From assembly GCA_017627975.1 (NCBI GenBank), contig JAGAFT010000005.1, forward strand, positions 1-19,067: a stretch of DNA of 19,067 nucleotides, given 5' to 3'. Source of the DNA: Oscillospiraceae bacterium. Its GTDB lineage: Bacteria > Bacillota_A > Clostridia > Oscillospirales > Oscillospiraceae. Below, in pieces: positions 7,451-13,521 of the stretch (positions are counted from its first letter, which is position 1; each line of letters opens with the position of its first letter). The notes beneath the pieces were generated by a model that worked only from the letters and a program-made list of their open reading frames with translations, was not told where the DNA came from and ran no database searches. The translations under genes were made by a program, and so were the position numbers.

Positions 7451-7650
7451 CCAGAGGCAATAGCCAGCCACCGCAAAGCGGCTTGCCTCTTGGCGGGTTC
7501 TGAAAGAAATGCTACAATCGTCTGTCCGGCGGTGCTTCCTGTTGGATGTTCTTGAGTCTCTCACCGTCGGCACTTGTGTCCAGCATTTCTTTCAGGTTCT
7601 GTCAAGAGGTGGCGGACCGCTTGCACAGTCTTTCGCAAGCCCTGTCCCGC
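7451..7650 (+). ncRNA. candidate structured RNA segment inside the IS element
   Basis: Between the transposase stop and the right inverted repeat, three consecutive stem-loops can be drawn. Stem 1: CCAGAGGCAA (7451-7460) with TTGCCTCTTGG (7483-7493), enclosing CCGC-AAA-GCGG. Stem 2: TGAAAGAAATGCT (7501-7513) with AGCATTTCTTTCA (7582-7594), extendable by CCTCTTG (7486-7492) with CAAGAGG (7603-7609); this extension competes with stem 1. Stem 3: GCGGAC plus GCTTGC (7613-7624) with GCAAGC and GTCCCGC (7635-7650). No credible protein is encoded. It may be an RNA, a translational control region or transposase-binding DNA; transcription is not shown. Confidence 0.35.
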
Positions 7651-7683
7651 AAATCATTTTAACTGTCCAATTATTCGATTTTC

Positions 7684-7702
7684 GTGTCCAGTTTTTGTTG
7701 AC
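7684..7702 (-). repeat. IS3-family right terminal inverted repeat
   Basis: Read inward from 7702 the end is GTCAACAAAAACTGGACAC; the left end at 6089-6107 differs at two positions. Directly outside lies the second AAGTG target duplication (7703-7707). Confidence 0.85.
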
Positions 7703-7724
7703 AAGTGCATGATCGAATGACGAA

Positions 7725-7752
7725 GCCCCCGGCTCAGCATAGAGCCGGGGGC
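7725..7752 (-). terminator. terminator after the small unknown gene
   Basis: GCCCCCGGCTC (7725-7735) and GAGCCGGGGGC (7742-7752) form a perfect 11-bp stem with a 6-base loop, 14 bases past the stop codon at 7767. The following minus-strand tract is only moderately T-rich (TTCGTCATTCG). Confidence 0.65.
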
Positions 7753-7766
7753 CTGACAGTTTGGTA

Positions 7767-8072
7767 TCAGTCAAAATAGCGTCGGTAGAGGTTGTAGATA
7801 TGGGGTTCAAACTCCTGCCGTACATTGACGCCGTGAGCCTGAATCCCGCTTCGGATGTTCAGTCTGAGCTTGTCAAAATCGCCCGTCCTGTGAAGTCGAT
7901 ACTGCGGTTGAAGTCTGGACAGGTTTTCGATCTGATGGCTCAGATCCATGAGGACGCCTTCACGTTCCATTTCATCACTCCAGACACTCAGATTGGCTTC
8001 GTAACTGTTTTCCGTCGCCTTGCTTTTTTCCTTCAATCTCCTTTCCAAAACCGAATAGCGACTCTTTTTCAT
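7767..8072 (-). CDS. hypothetical small charged protein
   Basis: I do not recognise this family. The longest reading frame gives 101 residues, highly charged and likely helical at the N-terminus (MKKSRYSVLERRLKEKSKAT), ending YNLYRRYFD, with no membrane segment, signal peptide or cysteine. The start is unsure: the ATG at 8072 lacks a ribosome binding site, and a possible TTGTTT-17-TAAACT promoter (8080-8108 on the minus strand) would make the message almost leaderless. An internal ATG at codon 35 has GGAG 8 bases upstream and would give 67 residues. A strong hairpin follows the stop, which supports a real transcription unit. The IS3 element lies just beyond that hairpin. Confidence 0.55.
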   Translation of the reverse strand: MKKSRYSVLERRLKEKSKATENSYEANLSVWSDEMEREGVLMDLSHQIENLSRLQPQYRLHRTGDFDKLRLNIRSGIQAHGVNVRQEFEPHIYNLYRRYFD

Positions 8073-8191
8073 TGAAAAGAGTTTATCATATCAAACATGT
8101 AAAAACAAGATGACATGCTGACCAAATATTTTTTTGATAATAATGAACAAAAGAATGGTTTTACATCAAAATATTGAACTTTTCTGCGGTT

Positions 8192-8222
8192 AAAAGATGG
8201 ACCTGCCGGCTGCGGCAGGTCC
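8192..8222 (-). terminator. terminator of the aconitase X operon
   Basis: GGACCTGCCG (8199-8208) and CGGCAGGTCC (8213-8222) form a perfect 10-bp stem with a 4-base loop, followed on the minus strand by ATCTTTTAA. It starts 12 bases after the small-subunit stop codon. Confidence 0.75.
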
Positions 8223-8233
8223 AAAAACAGGGC

Positions 8234-8695
8234 CTATTCAATCTCGACAATTCCGTTTTCCTTCACGGTGACGGTCATGCCGGTCTGAACCGTTTCCAGA
8301 AATTCCTCTCCCAGATTGTCAATAACGGGCATCACGGCGTCGGTCCACACATCACCGAGAATGGCGCCGGAGGCGGCCAGTGAGTCAATGGGCTTGGAGA
8401 ACAGCATGCATGCAGGCTGCTTGCCGAGCGCACAGGCCGTGAAGAGAACCATACCGCCTGTGGTGGAACCGATGGTCTGGGGCAGACACAGGGCCTTTCC
8501 CATCATCGGTTTTTTATAGAGCTCCGGGTTGTTCTGATCCCCGCATTGTACCTCGGTATCCTTCCCCAGTGCCTTCAGATCGCCGAACTGCAGGGCCATC
8601 TGAAAGCTTGCCAGTGTGTTGAAGCCACCGTGACTTACCAGCGCTTCGGCGGAGACCGCCCCCGGCACTATCACGCGTCCCTGAAAGCTCTTCAT
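8234..8695 (-). CDS. aconitase X small (swivel) subunit, DUF126 family
   Basis: A 153-residue protein matching the swivelling domain of aconitase X. Diagnostic stretches are the N-terminal GRVIVPGAVSAEALVSHGGFN, the active-site loop LPQTIGSTTGGMVLF at about 78-93 (the Ser/Thr-rich GSTTGG contributes to substrate binding), and AASGAILGDVWTDAVMPVID near 115-130. The family works as a complex with the large catalytic subunit encoded just upstream; the two genes overlap by 4 bases (ATGA), so they are translationally coupled. Known two-subunit aconitase X enzymes are bacterial cis-3-hydroxy-L-proline dehydratases and archaeal mevalonate-5-phosphate dehydratases; which reaction applies here is not decided by sequence alone. 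Confidence 0.9.
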   Translation of the reverse strand: MKSFQGRVIVPGAVSAEALVSHGGFNTLASFQMALQFGDLKALGKDTEVQCGDQNNPELYKKPMMGKALCLPQTIGSTTGGMVLFTACALGKQPACMLFSKPIDSLAASGAILGDVWTDAVMPVIDNLGEEFLETVQTGMTVTVKENGIVEIE

Positions 8696-9966
8696 TTTGC
8701 ACCTCCTGTGATCGTCTCGAGAATCTCGGCATCGGTACAGTACTTTGCACTGGTATAGGTGCGCAGCTTGTTGGAGCTGGTGAGCACGGCCTTGGATTTG
8801 CAGAGCGGATTATTCATGTACATCAGGGGACAGATAGAACTGACCACCACGCCGCTGTGCTTCAGAGGCCAGGCATAAATGCTCTTTTCAAACTCCCGGA
8901 TCACCGGAACCGGCGCGGTAAAGACGGTGGGGACGGCGACCTTTTTCCGGCCGTTTTTCTCCAGGCCTTTCAGGACGGCCCGGGCCCAGTCGGTCAGCTG
9001 CTGCAGCGTCAGGTGAGGACAGCCGATGAACGCAAGCTGGGGCTTTGCGGCCGGATTCTTCCAGATGACCGGATACTCCCGATACACCCGCTCCAGTTCA
9101 GCGTCGTCGATCACATAGACCTTTGCGTTTTCCTTGATCAGGGACTCTCCCTGCTCCACAGCTTCGGGAGTCAGGTGCTCAATATGATACAGTCCGACGG
9201 CGCCGTTGGAGGCGGTGGCTGCGCCAAAGTCCTTCAGGTAAGCTTTGGCACTGTCATTCAGTTCGGTGCCCAGCCAAGAATCCAGCCCTTTGACATAGGG
9301 AACGTCTTCCATAACCTTCATTCCGATGGCAGAGCCGAGAAGCTGGGCTTCGGGCTTTTTGCTGCATCGGACGTCAATAATCCAGTCCGCCTTTCTGCCC
9401 TCGTCGGTCAGCAGACCGAATTCCGGGACAAAGCCCGCGATGCTGCCCATCAGTTCGAGAATGCCGGAGTTGCGGTTGCAGCGTGCGCCGAGGACCGAAT
9501 TGGCATAGACCACCGCCGAGCTCTCCGCCCAGGAGAGGACCTCGCCCTTCTGCGGAATGTTGCCCACCTGGTCAAGGTAGCAGGCACAGGTATAGTCCTC
9601 ATCCCGGGTGATTCCCAGTTTCTGAAGCTGCGCCTCATAGCGCTCCTGGCGGTTATACATCAGTTTTTTGAATACGAGATCTTCCAGGGGAGTGGAGGGG
9701 ACATTGGGATCCAGAGGTTTGGGATCCGCGGTGAACTTCTGTTCCGGGAGAATCCCCGCAGACAGAATTTCGTCATACAGGTCGTAAACCGGGTCCATGA
9801 CACCGAGACCAAAGCTGATGACGGTGTGTCCGTACTTGCCGGTAACGGGAACCATCCTTTCTGCGCCGAACGCGTCGCCGTACATGACCAGAGTCTTTAC
9901 AATTTTGGCCATGACCTCTCCGCGGCTGCCGTCCAGCAGACTCTGTTGTGCTTCTGTCAGTTTCAT
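8692..9966 (-). CDS. aconitase X large (catalytic) subunit, DUF521 family
   Basis: A 424-residue protein with the aconitase X catalytic domain over its whole length. Key segments: YGHTVISFGLGVMDP (45-59), YTCACYLDQVGNIPQKGEVL (125-144), AESSAVVYANSVLGARCNR (147-165), FIGCPHLTLQQL (313-324) and VVVSSICPLMYM (373-384) followed by VLTSSNK. Cysteines near 127/129, 316 and 379 are candidates for iron-sulfur cluster ligands. The enzyme dehydrates a hydroxylated substrate. In bacteria the characterised function of this class is cis-3-hydroxy-L-proline to 1-pyrroline-2-carboxylate. No hydroxyproline epimerase, racemase or transporter lies beside it; proC is about 4 kb away in another transcription unit. 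AAGGAG stands 9 bases before the ATG. First gene of a two-gene operon. Confidence 0.92.
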   Translation of the reverse strand: MKLTEAQQSLLDGSRGEVMAKIVKTLVMYGDAFGAERMVPVTGKYGHTVISFGLGVMDPVYDLYDEILSAGILPEQKFTADPKPLDPNVPSTPLEDLVFKKLMYNRQERYEAQLQKLGITRDEDYTCACYLDQVGNIPQKGEVLSWAESSAVVYANSVLGARCNRNSGILELMGSIAGFVPEFGLLTDEGRKADWIIDVRCSKKPEAQLLGSAIGMKVMEDVPYVKGLDSWLGTELNDSAKAYLKDFGAATASNGAVGLYHIEHLTPEAVEQGESLIKENAKVYVIDDAELERVYREYPVIWKNPAAKPQLAFIGCPHLTLQQLTDWARAVLKGLEKNGRKKVAVPTVFTAPVPVIREFEKSIYAWPLKHSGVVVSSICPLMYMNNPLCKSKAVLTSSNKLRTYTSAKYCTDAEILETITGGAK

Positions 9967-10025
9967 CTTACCACGCTCCTTCCGTGAAATGCTTCTTATC
10001 GGATTTGGTTGACACTTGTACTGCT

Positions 10026-10054
10026 ATTTTATCACATTTCGCCGGGCGCGTCCA
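10026..10054 (-). promoter_or_regulatory. candidate promoter of the aconitase X operon
   Basis: On the minus strand TGATAAAAT provides an extended -10 (TAAAAT at 10026-10031), with a weak -35 TGGACG (10049-10054) 17 bases away. It lies 60 bases before the start codon. The weak -35 suggests an activator or reliance on the extended -10. Confidence 0.5.
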
Positions 10055-10109
10055 TCACCAATGCGGTCCGCTTCAGACCGGAACCTGGGACTTTGAAGCT
10101 CGGACAGAC

Positions 10110-10142
10110 AAAAAAAGACCGGCTCCGAAACGGGAACCGGTC
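10110..10142 (-). terminator. terminator of the two-gene small-protein operon
   Basis: GACCGG (10117-10122) pairs with CCGGTC (10137-10142), with an inner CCG-AAA-CGG stem; seven T follow on the minus strand (plus-strand A at 10110-10116). It lies 28 bases after the stop at 10170. Confidence 0.75.
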
Positions 10143-10169
10143 CTGAGATCCGATTATGGGAAAGCGGGA

Positions 10170-10340
10170 TCAGAATAAAATCTCGCTGTAGCCGCCGTCA
10201 TCCATTGTAACGGCGGTGATGTTGCAGCGCTCTGCGACACCGACCTTATCCTTCTCCAGCTGGCAGGCGACAAGAGCCGCTTCCTTTGTGTTGCAGGTGC
10301 GCAGCACCGCACGCGTGGTCTTTTCAATCACAGCATACAT
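10170..10340 (-). CDS. hypothetical 56-residue protein
   Basis: A short gene, easily missed. The product begins MYAVIEKTTRAVLRTCNTKE and ends DDGGYSEILF. I do not recognise the family; it has three cysteines not arranged as a metal site, no membrane segment and no signal peptide, and looks like a small alpha/beta domain (strand AVIEK, helix KEAALVACQLEKD, strand NITAVTM). Support for translation: GAGGAG stands 8 bases before the ATG, the stop of the zinc-ribbon gene upstream lies 1 base before the ATG, and a strong terminator follows. It is the second gene of a two-gene operon, so it probably acts with the zinc-ribbon protein. Confidence 0.7.
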   Translation of the reverse strand: MYAVIEKTTRAVLRTCNTKEAALVACQLEKDKVGVAERCNITAVTMDDGGYSEILF

Positions 10341-10341
10341 C

Positions 10342-10524
10342 TCATGCACTCCTCAGGCTGGGCCTTCTGATATGCCGGGCTTCTACTCTCTGCTCGAGAC
10401 TGTGGGTGGCTTTCTCCACCGCTGCCTTCCAGTAGATCTGCCCGCACTCAGGACACAGCAGAGAACCGTCGCGGCGGATATGCTTCCGATCCATTCTTGT
10501 TCCGCATAGTTTACACGTAAGCAT
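10342..10524 (-). CDS. small zinc-ribbon protein (60 residues)
   Basis: The product starts MLTCKLCGTRMDRKHIRRDG and continues SLLCPECGQIYW, giving two CxxC knuckles (Cys 4/7 and Cys 24/27) spaced as in a rubredoxin-type zinc ribbon that should bind one zinc ion. The C-terminal half is basic and likely helical. Proteins of this size and type often bind nucleic acid or a partner enzyme; no more specific function is supported. AAGGGG stands 7 bases before the ATG. It is the first gene of an operon with the 56-residue protein and has a promoter containing an operator-like palindrome. Confidence 0.75.
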   Translation of the reverse strand: MLTCKLCGTRMDRKHIRRDGSLLCPECGQIYWKAAVEKATHSLEQRVEARHIRRPSLRSA

Positions 10525-10602
10525 GTTTTATCCCCTTCTACGGTTTGGTTTTGCCCTTCCCCCTCGGATAAACAGCGTCGATGCGGGGAGGAACTAAACA
10601 TC

Positions 10603-10631
10603 ATCATACCAGATCTTGTGGGAGGATGCAA
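10603..10631 (-). promoter_or_regulatory. promoter of the zinc-ribbon operon
   Basis: Minus-strand TTGCAT (10626-10631) and TATGAT (10603-10608) are 17 bases apart. The spacer contains CCACAAGATCTGG (10609-10621), an imperfect copy of the palindrome at 10651-10664, so a repressor bound there would block RNA polymerase. The 5' untranslated region would be about 70 bases. Confidence 0.7.
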
Positions 10632-10650
10632 TTGACGGAAGCGACAAACC

Positions 10651-10664
10651 TACAAGATCTTGTA
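10651..10664. promoter_or_regulatory. operator-like 14-bp perfect palindrome
   Basis: TACAAGATCTTGTA is a perfect inverted repeat 20 bases upstream of the -35 box. A related site lies in the promoter spacer; the AGATCT centres are 44 bases apart, about four helix turns. This arrangement is typical of paired operators. The CAA-AT-TTG core recalls NrdR boxes, but I cannot confirm that identity from the sequence. Confidence 0.5.
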
Positions 10665-10812
10665 TCCAGCCTGATTTTAACGTTTAGAAGCGTTTAACAG
10701 GCGGAATATGGGGCCGGGAGCGTAAAAAAATTTGTGCAAGTTGCGGGCTTGACGCCGGATCCGGCTTTCAGAACAAAAGAGCGCAAATGTCGGACAACGG
10801 AGCAGCGCAGGC
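10665..10812. other. intergenic region with no recognised gene
   Basis: No supported reading frame. A weak stem GCCTG/CAGGC (10669-10673 with 10698-10702) encloses related TTAACG/CGTTTAA segments. Nothing else stands out. Confidence 0.4.
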
Positions 10813-10857
10813 AAAAAAAGAAAGCCGGAAATCAGCTGCTCATCAGCTCATTTCCCG
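10813..10857 (-). terminator. terminator of the 58-residue zinc-finger gene
   Basis: A stem of about 12 bp (GGAAATCAGCTG with CAGCTCATTTCC, one mismatch, within 10824-10857) is followed on the minus strand by TTTCTTTTTTT (plus-strand A at 10813-10819). The stop codon of the gene is 2 bases away. Confidence 0.75.
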
Positions 10858-10858
10858 C

Positions 10859-11035
10859 TCAGATTGCTTTGATCTCCTGAATCCACTTTTGCTTGGTGCC
10901 GCAGAAGAGACATCTCGAAGAGATGACGATCGGCTGGCCTTCCTTCAACCTGTCTTTCTTCAGAAAAACAGACCAGGCGATCTCTCCGTTGCAGTCCGGG
11001 TTCTTACAGACATGGGTCCCGTGTCGTTCGATCAT
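10859..11035 (-). CDS. small zinc-finger protein (58 residues)
   Basis: The frame is open farther upstream, but the ATG at 11035 has GGAG 9 bases before it and a consensus promoter just upstream, so 58 residues is the likely product: MIERHGTHVCKNPDCNGEIA, then WSVFLKKDRLKEGQPIVISS and RCLFCGTKQKWIQEIKAI. Cys10, Cys15, Cys42 and Cys45 (CKNPDC and CLFC) form a four-cysteine site that should hold zinc, with two strands between, as in ribbon-type folds. Function unknown. It is a single-gene unit with its own promoter and terminator, and is distinct in sequence from the zinc-ribbon protein at 10342-10524. Confidence 0.75.
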   Translation of the reverse strand: MIERHGTHVCKNPDCNGEIAWSVFLKKDRLKEGQPIVISSRCLFCGTKQKWIQEIKAI

Positions 11036-11060
11036 GTGCAGATCTCCTTTCCGAAACGGC

Positions 11061-11088
11061 ATTATATCATAAAGACGAGAAAAAACAA
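11061..11088 (-). promoter_or_regulatory. promoter of the 58-residue zinc-finger gene
   Basis: Minus-strand TTGTTT (11083-11088), 16 bases, then a perfect TATAAT (11061-11066). Transcription would begin about 20 bases before the start codon. Confidence 0.75.
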
Positions 11089-11109
11089 GCAAAAAATGAA
11101 TAACGCTTG

Positions 11110-11149
11110 AAAAAACTGCGCCGGGATCTGCCAAAAAAGGCAGCCCGGC
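11110..11149 (-). terminator. terminator of the leucine-rich-repeat gene
   Basis: GCCGGG and CTGCC (11120-11132, with a 2-base bulge) pair with GGCAG and CCCGGC (11139-11149) around a loop of six A. Six T follow on the minus strand (plus-strand A at 11110-11115). It is 36 bases after the stop codon. Confidence 0.85.
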
Positions 11150-11184
11150 ACAGATAATTCGGAAAGAATCTCCGCCTTGCAGAA

Positions 11185-13365
11185 TCAGGAATACTGAATC
11201 ACCAGATTATCACAGCCCTCGAACGCATTGGTGCTGACAGACTTCAGACGCTCCGGCATGGTGAGATCCCGCAGCCCGATGCACTGGAAGAAGGCGCGTG
11301 CGCCGATCGTATTGACGGAATCCGGAATGACGACGTTGTTCAAAACACCGCAGCGGTAGAAGGCGCTGGCGCCGATGGCCGTCACGGTATCCGGAATGTC
11401 AATCTCCTCCAAGGCGGTAAAGTCCATAAACTGGCTGTCGGCAATCACTCTTACTCCGGCCGGCCAGTGAATCCGCTTCAGGCTGGATTTCAGAAGATCG
11501 CCGTTCTTTCCGGAATTGATGGCGGAGGGCGTCAGAGTGATAACGGTATCCGGGAGGTCCAGTTCGGCGATGGGGCTGTTGGTGAAGGCGTTGGCGGCGA
11601 CAGTTTCGAGGCCGTTCTTGAAAAAGACAGCGGTAAGCTGCGAGCAGCTGTTGAAGGCATAGGGGCCGATGGTGCGCAGACCGCTGCCAAGGGAGACGCT
11701 GGAGAGACGTTCGCAGGCGCTGAAGGCGGAAGCCCCGATGGAGACAACACTGTCAGGGAGCTCTACGGTCAGTAGGCGGTCGCAGTCGTAAAATGCACTC
11801 TCACCGATGGTCTTGAGGCGAGCGGAGAAGAACACCTCAGCAAGAGATGCGCAGGAGTAAAAGGCTTTATCTTTAATCTCGGTAACGGAGCTGGGCAGCT
11901 CGATGCGCCTGAGCGCCGGACAGCCGTGGAAGGCTCCGGTGCCGATGGTCGTGACACCATCAGGAATCTCGATTTCCTCCAGAACCTGGAAGCCGGTAAA
12001 CTGGCTGTCCGTAACCGTGAGCATGCGGGCAGGCCAGTGGACCTTCTTCAGACTGCTGTAAATGGAATCTTTGGGCTTGTTGGAGTTGATCGCGCCGAAT
12101 GGCATTTTGGTGACGCTGTCCGGGAGAATGAGCTCCCGGAAGGGACTGAAGGTGAAGGCATTGCTCCCGATCTCTTCGATCCCCTCCTGCAGGGAGATAG
12201 CGGTCAGGGAGCTGCAGTTATGGAAGGCGGAGATGCCGATCTTCCGGACGCCGGAACCGAGCACAACCTCTGTAAGGGCGTCGCAGCCGTTGAAGGCGGA
12301 TTCGCCGATCTCGGTGACGCTGTCCGGAACCTCAAGCCGGGCCAGGGCATCACAGTCGCAGAAAGCATTGCTGTCGATGAGCTGCAGCTGCTCCGGCAGG
12401 CGGATGGAGGCCAAACGGGAGCAGGATTTGAAGGCCTGGTATCCGATGGCAGTCAGGGACTCCGGCAGAGAGATGTTTTCCAGCATGGGGCAGTTGATGA
12501 ATGCGCTGCTGCCGATCTCCGTAACACCTTCCGGAATATCGACCTCCGCGAGGGCCTGAAAGCCTGCAAACTGGCTCTGGGTAACGACCGGAAGACCGTA
12601 AGGCCAGTGAACCCTGACCAGGTTTTTCTTGAGCGGGTCGGAGGTGCTGGTGGAATTCAAGGCAGAGACATCCATCTTCAACACGCTGTCGGGAAGAATC
12701 AGTTCCCGGATCGGACAGGAGGTGAAGGCGTTGTTGCCGATTTCGAGGAGACCCTCGGAAAAATGAACAGCCGTCAGTGACGAGCAGCCGCTGAAGACAG
12801 CGTTTCCAAGCTTTCGCACACCGGTACCGAGCGATACCTCGGTCAGCTTGTCACAGCTGCTGAAGGCACCCTTGGCAAGTTCTTCCACGCTGTCCGGAAC
12901 CGTGAGCGATGTCAGACGGTCGCAGTCATAGAAAGCATTTTCGCCGATGGTGATCAGATTAGCCGGCAGGTCCAGCGACTCGAGGCTGTCACAGTTGGCA
13001 AAGGCCTGACTTCCGATGGCGGTGACAGTCGACGGGAAAGAGATCTGCTTCAGGCCGGAGCAGTTATAAAAAGCGTTGCCGCGGATCTCGGTGACGCCCT
13101 CGGGGATCACAACGGAACTGAGCCGCTGCTTGCCCGAGAAGGCAGAGCTGTCGATGATGCGGACCTCGGAGGGGATGACCACCTCGGTGTCCGAACCCTT
13201 ATACTGCTTCAGCTCGCCGGCGGTACTGATGACGAAATCCGCTTCTGAATAGGCCGCGGCGGTTGGGGTGACCGCCGCAGCGGTCAGCAGGACCAGCGCC
13301 AGTGACAGAAGGGAAAGGAAGATACCCTTTGCCGGTGCGCTGCGAAAACCAGAGTTGCTTCTCAT
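11185..13365 (-). CDS. secreted BspA-type leucine-rich-repeat protein
   Basis: I place the start at 13365, where GGAG precedes the ATG by 8 bases; a longer frame upstream has no binding site and runs through the promoter. The 726-residue product has a signal peptide at about 1-38 (basic MRSNSGFRSAPAKG, hydrophobic IFLSLLSLALVLLTAAAV, then TPTAAAYS as likely cleavage region). The rest is about 23-residue repeats of the form LxxIxIPxxVTxIGxxAFxxC, the LRR_5/BspA class found on the surface of oral and gut bacteria and in Trichomonas, where they bind host or bacterial partners. Three consecutive 190-residue super-units are each joined by a linker containing HWPxG then SQF. No LPxTG signal, membrane tail or cell-wall domain follows; the protein ends IQYS, so it is probably released or loosely held. 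Confidence 0.9.
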   Translation of the reverse strand: MRSNSGFRSAPAKGIFLSLLSLALVLLTAAAVTPTAAAYSEADFVISTAGELKQYKGSDTEVVIPSEVRIIDSSAFSGKQRLSSVVIPEGVTEIRGNAFYNCSGLKQISFPSTVTAIGSQAFANCDSLESLDLPANLITIGENAFYDCDRLTSLTVPDSVEELAKGAFSSCDKLTEVSLGTGVRKLGNAVFSGCSSLTAVHFSEGLLEIGNNAFTSCPIRELILPDSVLKMDVSALNSTSTSDPLKKNLVRVHWPYGLPVVTQSQFAGFQALAEVDIPEGVTEIGSSAFINCPMLENISLPESLTAIGYQAFKSCSRLASIRLPEQLQLIDSNAFCDCDALARLEVPDSVTEIGESAFNGCDALTEVVLGSGVRKIGISAFHNCSSLTAISLQEGIEEIGSNAFTFSPFRELILPDSVTKMPFGAINSNKPKDSIYSSLKKVHWPARMLTVTDSQFTGFQVLEEIEIPDGVTTIGTGAFHGCPALRRIELPSSVTEIKDKAFYSCASLAEVFFSARLKTIGESAFYDCDRLLTVELPDSVVSIGASAFSACERLSSVSLGSGLRTIGPYAFNSCSQLTAVFFKNGLETVAANAFTNSPIAELDLPDTVITLTPSAINSGKNGDLLKSSLKRIHWPAGVRVIADSQFMDFTALEEIDIPDTVTAIGASAFYRCGVLNNVVIPDSVNTIGARAFFQCIGLRDLTMPERLKSVSTNAFEGCDNLVIQYS
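11431..13140 (-). repeat. three tandem 570-bp coding super-repeats
   Basis: Within the leucine-rich-repeat gene, the marker CTGGCT(G/C)T (plus strand) recurs at 11431, 12001 and 12571, exactly 570 bases apart, and the AGGCCAGTG motif about 30 bases further on keeps the same register. The units are 13140-12571, 12570-12001 and 12000-11431 in gene order, followed by an 81-codon partial fourth unit. The DNA copies have diverged clearly but show no length change. Confidence 0.8.
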
Positions 13366-13423
13366 ATCAAGACTCCTTTCGGTCAGATTCGTATGTTTCC
13401 GGAAAATCCGGTTCTGTGATTCA

Positions 13424-13452
13424 AGAATATCATGATCCATGAGGAAGGTCAA
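13424..13452 (-). promoter_or_regulatory. promoter of the leucine-rich-repeat gene
   Basis: Minus-strand TTGACC (13447-13452) and TATTCT (13424-13429) are separated by 17 bases. It is back to back with the promoter at 13493-13521, forming a compact divergent control region. Confidence 0.75.
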
Positions 13453-13492
13453 CGGATTTCTACAAGAGCAAACAGAGGGGCTGAGGATGATG

Positions 13493-13521
13493 TGGACAGG
13501 GCGCACGCAATGTGATATAGT
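13493..13521 (+). promoter_or_regulatory. promoter of the DUF896-proC operon
   Basis: TGGACA (13493-13498) and TATAGT (13516-13521) are 17 bases apart. The message would have an untranslated leader of about 80 bases. Confidence 0.75.

Larger units (their letters stand above)
6089..7702 (+). mobile_element. IS3-family insertion sequence, intact, about 1.6 kb
   Basis: The element is 1614 bp. Its ends are GTAAACTAAAACTGGACAC (6089-6107) and, on the other strand, GTCAACAAAAACTGGACAC (7702-7684), matching at 17 of 19 positions, flanked by AAGTG on both sides. Sub-terminal copies of ATTGGAC occur at both ends (6121-6127 and, inverted, 7665-7671), probably transposase sites. It carries OrfA (helix-turn-helix) and OrfB (DDE integrase core) joined by a likely -1 frameshift. 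Its base composition is visibly more AT-rich than the flanking genes, fitting recent arrival. About 250 bases of non-coding but strongly folded sequence lie between the OrfB stop and the right end, which is long for this family. Confidence 0.9.

Noticed and set aside
7509..7712. 67-codon plus-strand reading frame in the IS tail
   Set aside because: No ribosome binding site, reads through the inverted repeat and out of the element; the region looks like structured non-coding DNA.
8857..9987. 376-codon plus-strand frame opposite aconitase X
   Set aside because: The opposite strand carries unmistakable aconitase X motifs and a good ribosome binding site.
10603..10664. NrdR box pair
   Set aside because: The CAA-AT-TTG core is similar, but the palindrome is 14 bp, the 44-base centre spacing does not match what I recall for NrdR pairs, and no ribonucleotide reductase gene follows; kept only as an unnamed operator.
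11926..12780. Plus-strand frame opposite the leucine-rich-repeat gene
   Set aside because: It is open only because the repeats on the other strand are periodic; no start signal.
13366..13506. N-terminal extension of the leucine-rich-repeat protein
   Set aside because: It would place 47 residues before the signal peptide and overlap the promoter; the ATG at 13365 has a proper binding site.
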